NCBI RefSeq assembly: GCF_025532145.1
Contig: NZ_ARXS01000001.1
Span: 248,001-312,000 of the forward strand
Origin: Alloalcanivorax balearicus MACL04
Lineage (GTDB): Bacteria; Pseudomonadota; Gammaproteobacteria; Pseudomonadales; Alcanivoracaceae
Length of the DNA: 64,000 nucleotides
Direction: 5' to 3'
Positions 55,257-64,000 of this stretch are shown piece after piece; the first letter of the stretch is position 1; each line of letters opens with the position of its first letter. Both the position numbers and the translations under genes were made by a program. The notes below the pieces were generated by a model that saw only the letters and a list, made by a program, of their open reading frames with translations, was not told where the DNA came from and ran no database searches.

Positions 55257-58200
55257 TCAGCGATCCGTTTCTTGCTGCATTTCCGACGCCAGTTGCTGAG
55301 CCACCGCATCCGCCGGTCGGGCGTAGGGAGCCAGCCACAGATAAAGCACCGGAATAATGAACAGGGTCAGAACAGTGGCGAACAGCAGGCCACCGAGAAT
55401 CACCACGCCGATGGTCATGCGACTTTCCGCGCCGGCGCCGCTGGCCAGCACCAGAGGAACCGCGCCAAAGATGGTGGAAATGCCGGTCATCAACACCGGC
55501 CGGAAGCGCAGAATCGCGCCTTGATAAACCGCCTCACGCACCGCCAGCCCCTGGTCGCGCAACTGATTGGCGAATTCGACGATAAGAATACCGTTCTTTG
55601 CCATCAGCCCCACCAGCATCACCATGCCGATCTGACTGTAGATATTCAGGCTGTTGCCGGTCACACGCAATGCCAAAATGGCGCCGGCGATCGCCAGCGG
55701 CACCGTCAGCATGATGATCAGCGGATGGATCCAGCTTTCGAATTGCGCCGCCAGCACCAGGAAGACGATCACCAGAGCCAGCAGGAATGTTATCAGGATC
55801 GCCGCGGACGCCTCGGTGAATTCCTGGGCAATGCCTTTGTAGCTCAAACGCGCTTCCAGCGGCAGGGTCTCCCGCACCGTCTGCTCGATGAAATCCAACG
55901 CGCTGCCCAGGTCATAGCCCGGGGCCAGATTCGCCGAAAGCGTTATCGCCGGCAGACGGTCCAGCCTTCTCAGTTCCGGCGCCGCCCCCAGGGTGCGCAA
56001 CTCCACCAGACTGGACAGCGGCACCAGGTCGCCGCTGGCGGTGCGAACATAAATCGAATTGATGTCGTCCGGGATGCGAGCATCCTGTTCCCGCGCTTCC
56101 AAAAGGACATCGTACTCACGGCCCCGGTCGATATAAGTCGAGGCCGTCAGGGTAGCGAACATCGCTTGCAGGGTCTGGCCCACTTCGGCGGCGGAAATGC
56201 CGAAGTCCGCCGCCCGGTCCCGATTGATCACCACTTCCACCTGCGGTTGGGTTTCCTCGTAATCGGTGTCCACGCTCAACAGATTGGGGTTGGCGGCCAT
56301 GGCGGCGCGCAGGGTCTCGCTCCAGCCCACCACGGAATCGTAATCCTGCCCGCCGATCACCACTTCCAATTCCTGATCGAAGCCGCTTTGTCCCAGCCCC
56401 GGCGGGTTGACGGCAAACACGCGCAGGCCGGGCACGGTGGTGACTTCGCCGCGGATGTCGTTAACGATGTCTTGCTGGCTCCGGTTCCGGTCCTCCCAGG
56501 GCTCCAGCCGCACGATGCTGAAACCGCGCTCGACCTGTCCACGGAAACCGACAATGGACAACACCCGAACCGCCAGCCCGTCTTCGATCAGGGGCAGGAG
56601 CTTTTCTTCCACCTTCTGGATATGGTGACTGGCGTAAGCGGTGCTGGATCCCTGCGGGGCATTCGCCGACACGATGAACACGCCCCGGTCTTCCGTGGGG
56701 GCCAGCTCCCGGGATAACTGGCTGAATACCAGCCCCGCCGCCACGCAAATCAACACCGAGATCACCACAACGGGAGCAGGTCGCTTGAGGGTTTTCCCCA
56801 GTCGCGTTCCGTAAGCCCGGTTCAGCCCATTCAGCGCCCGGTTGAGCAGGTTGCTCTGTTCCTGCTTTTCCTCTTCCGGGGTATGCGCGTGCAGCCAGCG
56901 GGAACACAGCATCGGGGCCAGGGACAACGCCACTATGCTGGAAATGATCACCGCCACCGCCAGGGTAAAACCAAATTCACCGAACAGGCGCCCGACATCC
57001 CCGCCCATGAAAGAAATAGGCACGAATACCGCCACCAGAGTGGCGGTGGTGGCGATAACCGCGAAGGCCACCTGACGGGCTCCCAGGAAGGCGGCTACCA
57101 GACGGCTCTCGCCCTCATCGATGCGCCGCTGGATGTTTTCCAGCATGACAATGGCATCGTCCACCACCAGGCCAATGGCCAGGATCAGCGCCAACAACGT
57201 CAGCACATTGATGGAAAACCCTAGAATTCCCAGGCCAATAAACGCCCCGACGATGGACACCGGAATAGTGACCGCCGGAATCAGCGTGGCGCGCAGATTT
57301 CCCAGGAAAACGAAAATCACCAGAATCACCAACGTCACGCTCATCGCCAGCGTCACCAGCACTTCCCTGATGGAAGCGCGAATAAACAGAGACTCGTCGT
57401 GACTCACATCCAGGCGGATGTCATCGGGCAGGTTATTGCTCACCGCCTCGATTTCTTCACGGACGTTGTTGGAAACGGTGACGGTATTGGCCTTGGACTG
57501 GCGCACCACCCCGAGCCCGATGGCGGTCTGGCCGTTGGCTCGCAACACGGTGTCGTCGTTTTCCACACCCAGCGCCACCCGCGCCACATCCCCCAGCCGC
57601 AACAGATAATCGCCCTGGCGATGCACCACCATGTGGTTGAACTCTTCCACCGAGCCGAGCCGGCTGTCAGCGCGAACGGTGAAGCTGCGGCTATCGGAAT
57701 CGAGACGGCCGGCCGGTAATTCCACGTTGTTGGCGCGCAGAGCGTTATGGATATCGGTGACCGTGACATCGTTGGCGGCCATGCGCTGACGATCCAGCCA
57801 TACCCGCATGGCATAGCGGCGTTCACCGCCGATGATGACTTCGGAAACCCCGCCCAGAACGGCGAAACGGTCCACCAGGGAGCGTTCAGCGAAATCGGTA
57901 AGCTCCTGCGGCGCCAGGCTGTCACTGCTGAGCGTGACCCACATGATGGGTCGGGCATCGGCGTCGGTCTTGGCGATCACCGGCGCTTCCGCTTCCTCCG
58001 GCAGGCGATTAAGTACCCGCGACACCGCGTCGCGAACATCGTTGGCGGCGACGTCCAGATCCCGGTCCAGGTTGAATTCCACCGAGGTGCGGGCGGAACC
58101 CCGGCGGGAACGGGATTCGATGCGGCGCACGCCTTCCACGCCGGCGATGGCCCCTTCGATGACTTGAATGATCTGGGTATCGATGACCTCCGGTGCCGCC

Positions 58201-58358
58201 CCCGGGTACTCCACCGCCACCGATACCTCGGGGGGATCAATGTCCGGATACTCCCGCACCGGCAGCTTCATCAAGGCACTGATGCCGAACACCACGATCA
58301 GCAGACTGATCACGGTGGCGAACACCGGACGCTTGATGGAGACATCGCTGAGGATCAT
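55257..58358 (-). CDS. RND-family efflux transporter, inner-membrane permease
   Basis: A 1033-residue proton-driven pump with 12 membrane segments and two large periplasmic loops. The N-terminus MILSDVSIKRPVFATVISLL, the relay aspartates in IGLVVDDAIVMLENIQRR near 405 and the FLVLAAQFESWIHPLIIMLT block near 870 are HAE1-type hallmarks. The conserved relay is intact. Its start codon shares a base with the adaptor stop (TGATG), showing a coupled adaptor-pump operon. Likely substrates are drugs, solvents or amphiphiles; which ones cannot be told. No outer-membrane channel gene is adjacent. Confidence 0.95.
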   Translation of the reverse strand: MILSDVSIKRPVFATVISLLIVVFGISALMKLPVREYPDIDPPEVSVAVEYPGAAPEVIDTQIIQVIEGAIAGVEGVRRIESRSRRGSARTSVEFNLDRDLDVAANDVRDAVSRVLNRLPEEAEAPVIAKTDADARPIMWVTLSSDSLAPQELTDFAERSLVDRFAVLGGVSEVIIGGERRYAMRVWLDRQRMAANDVTVTDIHNALRANNVELPAGRLDSDSRSFTVRADSRLGSVEEFNHMVVHRQGDYLLRLGDVARVALGVENDDTVLRANGQTAIGLGVVRQSKANTVTVSNNVREEIEAVSNNLPDDIRLDVSHDESLFIRASIREVLVTLAMSVTLVILVIFVFLGNLRATLIPAVTIPVSIVGAFIGLGILGFSINVLTLLALILAIGLVVDDAIVMLENIQRRIDEGESRLVAAFLGARQVAFAVIATTATLVAVFVPISFMGGDVGRLFGEFGFTLAVAVIISSIVALSLAPMLCSRWLHAHTPEEEKQEQSNLLNRALNGLNRAYGTRLGKTLKRPAPVVVISVLICVAAGLVFSQLSRELAPTEDRGVFIVSANAPQGSSTAYASHHIQKVEEKLLPLIEDGLAVRVLSIVGFRGQVERGFSIVRLEPWEDRNRSQQDIVNDIRGEVTTVPGLRVFAVNPPGLGQSGFDQELEVVIGGQDYDSVVGWSETLRAAMAANPNLLSVDTDYEETQPQVEVVINRDRAADFGISAAEVGQTLQAMFATLTASTYIDRGREYDVLLEAREQDARIPDDINSIYVRTASGDLVPLSSLVELRTLGAAPELRRLDRLPAITLSANLAPGYDLGSALDFIEQTVRETLPLEARLSYKGIAQEFTEASAAILITFLLALVIVFLVLAAQFESWIHPLIIMLTVPLAIAGAILALRVTGNSLNIYSQIGMVMLVGLMAKNGILIVEFANQLRDQGLAVREAVYQGAILRFRPVLMTGISTIFGAVPLVLASGAGAESRMTIGVVILGGLLFATVLTLFIIPVLYLWLAPYARPADAVAQQLASEMQQETDR

Positions 58359-59446
58359 CAGGCACTGGTCTCCAGCAGAACCCGCTGAGACGGCAGCAGC
58401 GCCCCTTCATCCTCGACCACCTTCACCGGCGCGCCGCTGCCAAGCCGGCTGTGGCCGTTAACGATCACCGCGTCGTCATCGCTGAGTCCCTGAACCACTT
58501 CGACCCAGCCGTCCCGGCGCCCACCCAGCTCCACCGGCAACCGCAAAGCCGTATTGTTTTCAGCCACCACGAACACGAAATTCTGGGCGCCCTGGGCGAC
58601 AATCGCCTGTTCCGGTACCAGCAAGGCCTGATGCTGGCTGAGCAGGATATCGATTTGCAGCAGTTGCCCCGGCCGCAGCAGCCCATCACTGTTGTCCAGA
58701 CTGCCTTTCACCGACAGCGTCCGGCTGGCGGCGTTGACGCGGGAGTCCAGCAACGTGACCTTGCCCTGGAAAAGGCGCTCCGGATAGCTGTCGCTGGACA
58801 CCATCAATACCAGCCCCGGCTTCACCCGGGCCAGATATCGCTCCGGCACCTCGAAGGTCACTTCCAGATTACGCACGCTGTCCAGGGTGACCACCGATGT
58901 ACCCGGCTGCAGATAAGCACCGGGGTCGACCTGACGCAACCCCACCACGCCTTCGAAAGGTGCGCGGATCTTATGCTTTTCATAGGTGGCCTGAGCCACC
59001 CGCAAAGCCGCCCGGGCCGCTTCCATGCCGTTCTTGAGGTTGTCCACCTCGGCCTGGGAAATGGCACGGCTGTCGATCAGACGGGAAGCACGCTGGTAAT
59101 CGGACAGCGCCCTCTGGTATTCGGCGCGCAGCCGGTCCCGCTCCCCTTCGGCCTGGCGATCATCCAGCTCCACCAGCAGGTCTCCGGCGTCAACGGCCTG
59201 GCCTTCCTGAAAATGCACTTGCATCACCCGGCCTTCCACCTCCGCCGACAGTACCACGGCGCGGGTGGCTCGGGCGTTGCCCACCACCTCCACTTTTTCC
59301 GTCAGAGGACGTACCAGAGCTGAAATCACATTGACCGTGGTCGCCGGCCGGGTTCCGGCGGCCGCCGGCTCTTCAGCCCGCCACCACCAGAACAGCGCAA
59401 CCGCCGCTACCACTATCACCACCACAAAGGCGCCCACACGCACCAT
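58358..59446 (-). CDS. RND efflux periplasmic adaptor (membrane fusion protein)
   Basis: A 362-residue adaptor with an N-terminal membrane anchor (VVVIVVAAVALFWWW), a lipoyl half-motif (SAEVEGRVMQVHFQEGQAVD), a coiled-coil hairpin around 95-165 (LRAEYQRALSDYQRASRLID), the second lipoyl half (APFEGVVGLRQVDPGAYLQP) and a beta-barrel domain. It lacks a lipobox, so it is anchored by the helix. It bridges the pump to an outer-membrane factor encoded elsewhere. Confidence 0.95.
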   Translation of the reverse strand: MVRVGAFVVVIVVAAVALFWWWRAEEPAAAGTRPATTVNVISALVRPLTEKVEVVGNARATRAVVLSAEVEGRVMQVHFQEGQAVDAGDLLVELDDRQAEGERDRLRAEYQRALSDYQRASRLIDSRAISQAEVDNLKNGMEAARAALRVAQATYEKHKIRAPFEGVVGLRQVDPGAYLQPGTSVVTLDSVRNLEVTFEVPERYLARVKPGLVLMVSSDSYPERLFQGKVTLLDSRVNAASRTLSVKGSLDNSDGLLRPGQLLQIDILLSQHQALLVPEQAIVAQGAQNFVFVVAENNTALRLPVELGGRRDGWVEVVQGLSDDDAVIVNGHSRLGSGAPVKVVEDEGALLPSQRVLLETSA

Positions 59447-59756
59447 CTTGTTCTCCGAGCAACAACACCGTCACGGAGGGAACCGTGACCGGCGGCTCCC
59501 ATAAAAAGATCAGGCAACCGAAGGTACCGGCATTGTCACAGGCCGGTAAGAAAGGATTGTTCTGTATTCCGTAATGATCGCCCTTGGCCTTCCAAGGCTT
59601 GAGCGTTATTCCGTGGATCGGACCCGGGAACCCACCTGGGGTTCAAAGGTGCTTACATTTAATACAACAGACCACGGAGTATGACACCGCATTGTGCAGT
59701 CATTATGTGACAGGGGGAAGGGCAAGCCGGCGGGAGGGCTCCCGCCGGCCGGGGGG
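59447..59756. other. 310-bp intergenic region upstream of the efflux operon
   Basis: The promoter region of the efflux operon lies at its left-to-middle part and the 3' end of the acyl-CoA ligase at its right. No regulator gene and no strong operator was recognised. The rightmost 30 bp hold the ligase hairpin. Confidence 0.5.
59726..59749 (-). terminator. hairpin after the acyl-CoA ligase
   Basis: GCCGGCGGGA, loop GGGC, TCCCGCCGGC: a 10-bp GC-only stem 8 bp after the ligase stop. No T run follows on the minus strand. Confidence 0.5.
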
Positions 59757-61391
59757 TCAGACCAGCTCCGCGCGCATCTTCTTCTTGTCCAGTTTGCCCA
59801 CGGAGGTGCGCGGCAGCTCCTCCACGAACACCACGCGATCCGGGATACCATAGCGGCTGATCATGCCCTTCTCGGCGTAATCGGCCACCATGTCGATGAT
59901 CGCCTGCGCTTCCACATCCGCGCCCTTGACCACCAGCGCCACCGGACGCTCACCCCATTTCTCGTCCGGCACGCCTACAACCGCGCACTCGCGCACGGCG
60001 TCGTGCTGAAGAATCAGGCTCTCCAGATCCAGGGAGGATACCCATTCACCGCCGGTCTTGATCACGTCCTTGATACGGTCGGTGATTTTCAGCCAGCCGT
60101 CGGTGTCGATCACCCCGATATCCCCGGTGTGCATCCAGCCGCCGCGCCACAACTCTTGAGAGTTGGACTCGTCCTTCAGGTATCCCTGGGTCAGCCAGGG
60201 GGCGCGCAGCACCAGCTCACCCTGGGACTTGCCGTCGTGGGGCACATCGTTCATATCACCGTCGACGATGCGCCACTGCACCATCGGGACCGGGCGGCCA
60301 GTGCGGGTGCGGTAATCCGCCTGGGTTTCCAGATCGGCCTGCTCCAGTTCCGGCGTCAGCAGCGCCAGGGAGATCAGCGGGCAGGTCTCACTCATGCCAT
60401 AGCCGCTGTAGATATCAATACCACGCTCCAGAGCTCCCTTGGCCAAGGGCTTGGGCAACGCGGAACCGCCAATGATCACCTTCCAGCCGCTCAGATCGAT
60501 GCTCTTCACCGCTTCCGATTGCAACAGCATCTGAATGATGGTGGGCACGCAGTGGGAGAAGGTCACCTTTTCAGTGACCAGCAGCTTGAGCAGGGTTTCC
60601 GGCACATAACGGCCCGGATAAACCTGCTTCACGCCGAGCAAAGTGGCGACGAACGGCACACCCCAGGCGTGCACGTGGAACATCGGCGTGATCGGCATGT
60701 ACACGTCGTTCTGATTGAAACGGCCGTGACCGGTACCGGTCAGAGCGGCGCGGCCGGCAAAGGTGTGCAGCACCAGTTGCCGGTGGGAGAAGTACACGCC
60801 TTTGGGCAGGCCAGTGGTCCCCGTGGTGTAGAAGGTGGTGGCACGGGTATTCTCATCCAGCTCCGGGAAATCGAATTGGGCGGAAGCCTGGGCCACCAGC
60901 GCCTCGTACTCACCGGCCAGATCGATGGCGGTGCCGGTGTCACCGCCTTCGTCATCCAGCAGGATGTAAGTCTTGACCGTCTCGATGCGGTCCTTGATCT
61001 GATCCAGCACCGGCAAAAACTCCCGGTTCACCAGAATCACATCATCCTCGGCGTGGTTGATGGTGTAGAGAATCTGCTCCGGACTCAGACGCACGTTCAC
61101 GGTGTGCAGTACCGCGCCCATCATCGGTACGGCGAAGAACGCTTCCAGATAGCGATGGGTGTCCCAGTCCATCACCGCCACGGTATCACCAGGCTTCACC
61201 CCTTGTTGCTGCAAAGCGCTGGCGAGACGAGCAACCCGCTCCCCCATTTCCCGATAGGTCATCCGCCGCTGATCGGCGTAGACGATTTCCTGATTGGGAG
61301 CGTTGCGAACGCCGGCCTCCAGGATACTGTTGATCAAGAGCGGCGACTCCACGGCTTCCGCGGTACGCTGGATGGTCAGATCGTTGCTCAT
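59757..61391 (-). CDS. medium-chain fatty-acid-CoA ligase, AlkK-like
   Basis: A 544-residue AMP-forming ligase. The P-loop [19 protein letters not shown] begins near residue 190; [36 protein letters not shown] (A5), [20 protein letters not shown] (A8) and the [17 protein letters not shown] lysine (A10) are all present. The MFHVxxWG block and overall layout match AlkK of Pseudomonas, which activates medium-chain fatty acids from alkane oxidation. GGAG lies 11 bp before the ATG. It differs from the ligase at 5531 in all linker regions, so they are not recent duplicates. Confidence 0.92.
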   Translation of the reverse strand: MSNDLTIQRTAEAVESPLLINSILEAGVRNAPNQEIVYADQRRMTYREMGERVARLASALQQQGVKPGDTVAVMDWDTHRYLEAFFAVPMMGAVLHTVNVRLSPEQILYTINHAEDDVILVNREFLPVLDQIKDRIETVKTYILLDDEGGDTGTAIDLAGEYEALVAQASAQFDFPELDENTRATTFYTTGTTGLPKGVYFSHRQLVLHTFAGRAALTGTGHGRFNQNDVYMPITPMFHVHAWGVPFVATLLGVKQVYPGRYVPETLLKLLVTEKVTFSHCVPTIIQMLLQSEAVKSIDLSGWKVIIGGSALPKPLAKGALERGIDIYSGYGMSETCPLISLALLTPELEQADLETQADYRTRTGRPVPMVQWRIVDGDMNDVPHDGKSQGELVLRAPWLTQGYLKDESNSQELWRGGWMHTGDIGVIDTDGWLKITDRIKDVIKTGGEWVSSLDLESLILQHDAVRECAVVGVPDEKWGERPVALVVKGADVEAQAIIDMVADYAEKGMISRYGIPDRVVFVEELPRTSVGKLDKKKMRAELV

Positions 61392-61516
61392 CGGTTACTA
61401 CTCTCCACGTTTTTATTGTGACAGTGGCGAATTCGGAATATAGGCGCCACGCCTAGCTTCCCCAGGAACAATCGCCGGGAGCGATTCTTGACGTTGCCTT
61501 GGCAACGGCCTGGAGG

Positions 61517-61539
61517 GTGACCGCCAGGGAGGTGGTCAC
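61517..61539 (-). terminator. possible hairpin downstream of fumC
   Basis: GTGACCGCC, loop AGGGA, GGTGGTCAC (one mismatch on the minus strand). CGTTGCC-TT-GGCAACG lies 10 bp further at 61492-61507, and the fumC stop itself sits in CTGACTC-AA-GAGTCAG (61593-61608). None has a T run, so termination here is uncertain. Confidence 0.3.
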
Positions 61540-61597
61540 AAAAGCCCGGCGCCAAGCCTGTCACAGCTGATCGTCGAGGTCACGACCGGCGACTGAC

Positions 61598-62980
61598 TCA
61601 AGAGTCAGAGGCCGCCGGATGAGTCAGTTTGAGCGGGTCGAGTAAAGCGGTGAGTTGCTCCACCGAAAGGTCGGTCTGCTCCGCCGCCACATCGATCACC
61701 GGTCGGCCGCTGGCGAACGCCTGTTTGGCGATGGCCGCCGCCTTCTCATAGCCGATCACCGGGTTCAGAGCGGTGACCAGGATCGGATTGCGCCCCACGC
61801 CCTCGGCCAGATGCTCACGGTTGTAAGTCAGCCCGGCGATAGCCTGATCCGCCAGATTCCGGCAGCTGTTGGCCAGCCACTCCACCATATCCAGGAGGTT
61901 GGCGGCCACCAGCGGCAACATGACATTCAACTGAAAGTTACCGCTCTGCGCCGCCACCGTGTTGGCCTGATCGAGACCGATCACCTGAGCGGCGACCATG
62001 GTGGCGGATTCGCAGATCACCGGATTGACCTTCCCCGGCATGATCGACGACCCCGGCTGGGTGGCCGGCAGTTGTATTTCCGCCAGACCGTGAATCGGGC
62101 CGGAGTTCATCCAGCGCAGGTCATTGCTGATTTTCATCAATACCACCGCCAGGCCGCGCAACGCCGATGACAGAGCCAGTGGTGCGTCCACGGCACTCTG
62201 CGCCACGGCCGGGTACGGCATGGCGGTAAACGGATGCCCGGTTTCATCGGACAACGCATCGACGAAGCGCTCGGCGAACTCGGCATGGGCGTTGATACCG
62301 GTTCCCACCGCGGTACCGCCCTGTGGCAAGGCATGCAACTCATCCCTGGCAGCCGCCAGACGCTGGCTGGCGGCCTGCAGTTGCAGTACCCAGGTGCGCA
62401 ACTCCTGTTCCACCGTCACCGGCATGGCGTCCATCAGGTGAGTGCGGCCGGTTTTGACCAGGTCCTTACCTTCTCCAGCCTTCGATCCCAGCGTGGTGAT
62501 CAAAAGCTCAATAGCGGGCATCAGCTGCTCGTTGACGGCCATCGCCGACGACACGTGAATGGCGGTGGGAATGGTGTCATTGCTGCTCTGGCCGAGATTG
62601 ACGTGATCGTTGGGATGCACGTCCACGCCCTGGGTCTGGCACAGATGGGCCACCACCTCGTTGACGTTCATATTGGTGCTGGTACCGGAACCGGTCTGGA
62701 ACACGTCCACCGGGAACTGATCCCGATGCTCGCCGTTGATCAGCGCTTCGCAGACGGAACGGATAGCGTCACCCCGCTCCTCGGACAGCAGCTCCAGATC
62801 CACGTTCACCGAGGCCGCGCAACGCTTGATCCGGGCCACCGCCTGAATGAAACGGAACGGCAGCCGCCGGCCGCTGATCGGGAAATTGTTCACCGCGCGC
62901 TGAGTCTGCGCGCCCCACAACGCCGCCTTTGGTACCGCCACTTCGCCCAGGGAATCCTTCTCCACCCGTGTGTCGTTCAT
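61598..62980 (-). CDS. fumC: fumarate hydratase, class II
   Basis: A 460-residue iron-free fumarase of the TCA cycle. The signature GSSIMPGKVNPVI with its catalytic loop serine lies near 315, preceded by TGRTHLMDAMPVTVEQELRT and QTGSGTSTNMNVNEV. The first domain has LWGAQTQRAVNNFPISG. GAGGAG precedes the ATG. Class II identity over aspartase or argininosuccinate lyase follows from the SGRRLPFRFIQAVARIKRCA segment. Confidence 0.95.
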   Translation of the reverse strand: MNDTRVEKDSLGEVAVPKAALWGAQTQRAVNNFPISGRRLPFRFIQAVARIKRCAASVNVDLELLSEERGDAIRSVCEALINGEHRDQFPVDVFQTGSGTSTNMNVNEVVAHLCQTQGVDVHPNDHVNLGQSSNDTIPTAIHVSSAMAVNEQLMPAIELLITTLGSKAGEGKDLVKTGRTHLMDAMPVTVEQELRTWVLQLQAASQRLAAARDELHALPQGGTAVGTGINAHAEFAERFVDALSDETGHPFTAMPYPAVAQSAVDAPLALSSALRGLAVVLMKISNDLRWMNSGPIHGLAEIQLPATQPGSSIMPGKVNPVICESATMVAAQVIGLDQANTVAAQSGNFQLNVMLPLVAANLLDMVEWLANSCRNLADQAIAGLTYNREHLAEGVGRNPILVTALNPVIGYEKAAAIAKQAFASGRPVIDVAAEQTDLSVEQLTALLDPLKLTHPAASDS

Positions 62981-63085
62981 GACCGTTCTCCTCAGCCGGG
63001 AAGTGAAAGGTCAGTATCGGCAAGGCCCGGTTGGACGTCCAGGGTGACGCAGGCAATTCCAGCCATAGTCATGACCGATACAGCG

Positions 63086-63562
63086 TCAAACCGACCGCTT
63101 GAGAATCAACCCCATGCCTTTGAAACTCGCCACCACGTCGCCATGCTGATTGACGCCTTCCATCAACGAGTAGATGAGGCCGCGATCGGGCTTGGAGCGG
63201 GACGGGCGCGCCTCCAGGACAGTGGCGCGCATGGACAGCCGGTCACCAGGGCGTACCGGTTTGTGCCAACGCACCTCATCCACCCCGGGGGAAGCCAGCC
63301 CCGCCACGGTGGAAACATAGTTATCCACCATCAGCCTCATCATCAGGCTGAGGGTGTGCCAGCCACTGGCGATCAGCCCCTGGAAGGGGCCGGCCGCGGC
63401 GGCCTCGGGGTCGGTGTGCATCTTCTGAGGGTCGAAACGGCGGGCGAAAGAAAGCACCTCTTCCTCCTCCACCTCAATGGAACCCAGGTCATAGGTCGTA
63501 CCCACCTGGTAGTCTTCAAAATAGCGGTCGTCCTGAGGCCTGCTGAAGTTCGTTATTGTCAT
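63086..63562 (-). CDS. MaoC-family hydratase
   Basis: A 158-residue hotdog protein. YFEDYQVGTTYDLGSIEVEE, FARRFDPQKMHTDPEAAAAG (with the catalytic Asp/His pair) and GLIASGWHTLSLMMRLMVD are the MaoC/R-hydratase signature, and VRWHKPVRPGDRLSMRATV follows. Members hydrate enoyl-CoA or similar; this one may be an (R)-specific enoyl-CoA hydratase or a mesaconyl-type relative. GGGAG lies 6 bp before the ATG. No operon partner on either side (105 bp from fumC). Confidence 0.92.
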   Translation of the reverse strand: MTITNFSRPQDDRYFEDYQVGTTYDLGSIEVEEEEVLSFARRFDPQKMHTDPEAAAAGPFQGLIASGWHTLSLMMRLMVDNYVSTVAGLASPGVDEVRWHKPVRPGDRLSMRATVLEARPSRSKPDRGLIYSLMEGVNQHGDVVASFKGMGLILKRSV

Positions 63563-63682
63563 CGTGTTCTCCCGCGCAAACGAAAGATCCGATCATAACG
63601 CCGACCGGATACCAATAACGACCCCCATCCCCCCACGTCTCTGAGGTATTCTGGAGCCATCGTCAGGGCAAGGAGTGCAAGG

Positions 63683-64000
63683 ATGTTTTCAAAATGGCAA
63701 TGGCTGCTGGTCCAGTTCTCCCGCGCCCTCTGGGTACGGGCCACCGCGTTCGCCATTCTTGCCGTGGCCACGTCTTTGCTGGCCATTATCGGCCAGCGCT
63801 GGCTGCCACCGGATATACCGGTAAGCATTGGCGCCGAAGCCGTGGACACCATTCTCAATGTGCTGGCTTCCAGCATGCTGGCGGTCACCACCTTTTCCCT
63901 CAGTGTCATGGTCAGTGCCTACAGCGCCGCCACCACCAACGTGACTCCCCGGGCCACCCGGTTGCTGATGCAAGACACCACCACTCAGAACGTCTTGGCC
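63683..64000 (+). CDS. DUF2254 inner-membrane protein (partial, N-terminal 106 residues)
   Basis: The reading frame is open to the window edge. Two membrane segments are visible (ATAFAILAVATSLLAIIG and ILNVLASSMLAVTTFSLSVM), and the sequence SSMLAVTTFSLSVMVSAYSA followed by TPRATRLLMQDTTTQNVLA is the DUF2254 landmark. AAGGAG lies 9 bp before the ATG at 63683. Function of the family is unknown to me. Confidence 0.88.
   Translation, partial: MFSKWQWLLVQFSRALWVRATAFAILAVATSLLAIIGQRWLPPDIPVSIGAEAVDTILNVLASSMLAVTTFSLSVMVSAYSAATTNVTPRATRLLMQDTTTQNVLA

Overview
The window is chromosomal DNA of a high-GC gammaproteobacterium, most likely a member of the Alcanivoracaceae (Alcanivorax-like marine hydrocarbon degrader). 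This is an inference from content: a membrane alkane hydroxylase (alkB), a WS/DGAT wax-ester synthase, several AMP-forming acyl-CoA ligases, acyl-CoA thioesterases and an acyl-CoA dehydrogenase surround a core block mnmG-rsmG-parA-parB-atpIBEFHAGDC-glmU-glmS in the usual gammaproteobacterial order. I see no rRNA, tRNA, CRISPR array, insertion sequence, prophage or replication origin.

Layout. 1-9.2 kb: a lipid/alkane block. A partial TetR regulator is divergent from a Rieske oxygenase and thioesterase pair; then come alkB, a quinone oxidoreductase, a hotdog thioesterase, an acyl-CoA ligase, a phospholipase D/cardiolipin synthase-like enzyme and mscL. 9.2-15.5 kb: periplasmic MsrAB, a lipoprotein 5'-nucleotidase/cyclic phosphodiesterase, a GST divergent from a LysR regulator, and an NhaC-type antiporter. 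15.5-26.6 kb: a self-contained catabolic island. It holds a DUF1116/AllG-like protein with a COG3964 amidohydrolase, a complete five-gene branched-chain-amino-acid-type ABC importer with an isochorismatase-like hydrolase, a Rieske oxygenase with its reductase, and a MarR regulator. Four intergenic sites share the 12-bp core ATGTGGTATRCC and tie the divergent units into one probable regulon.

26.7-41.7 kb: glmS, glmU, the full F1Fo ATP synthase operon with a recognisable promoter, parB, parA, rsmG and mnmG, all on the minus strand. 41.8-54.5 kb: K+/H+ antiporter, SDR, acyl-CoA dehydrogenase, HAD phosphatase, a secreted GlyGly-CTERM nuclease, the wax-ester synthase, a cold-shock protein, a long GST-like protein and NADP glutamate dehydrogenase. 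54.5-64 kb: a YgjP-type metallopeptidase, an RND pump with its adaptor, a medium-chain acyl-CoA ligase, fumarase C, a MaoC hydratase and the start of a DUF2254 membrane protein.

How it fits together. The lipid genes describe oxidation of alkanes to fatty acids, activation to CoA esters, beta-oxidation, and storage of surplus as wax esters. The 15.5-26.6 kb island is the best candidate for an undescribed system: uptake of an unknown organic acid or amide, oxygenation by a two-component Rieske enzyme, and processing by two hydrolases and a DUF1116 protein that lacks its usual AllF/AllH partners. Its substrate cannot be read from the sequence.
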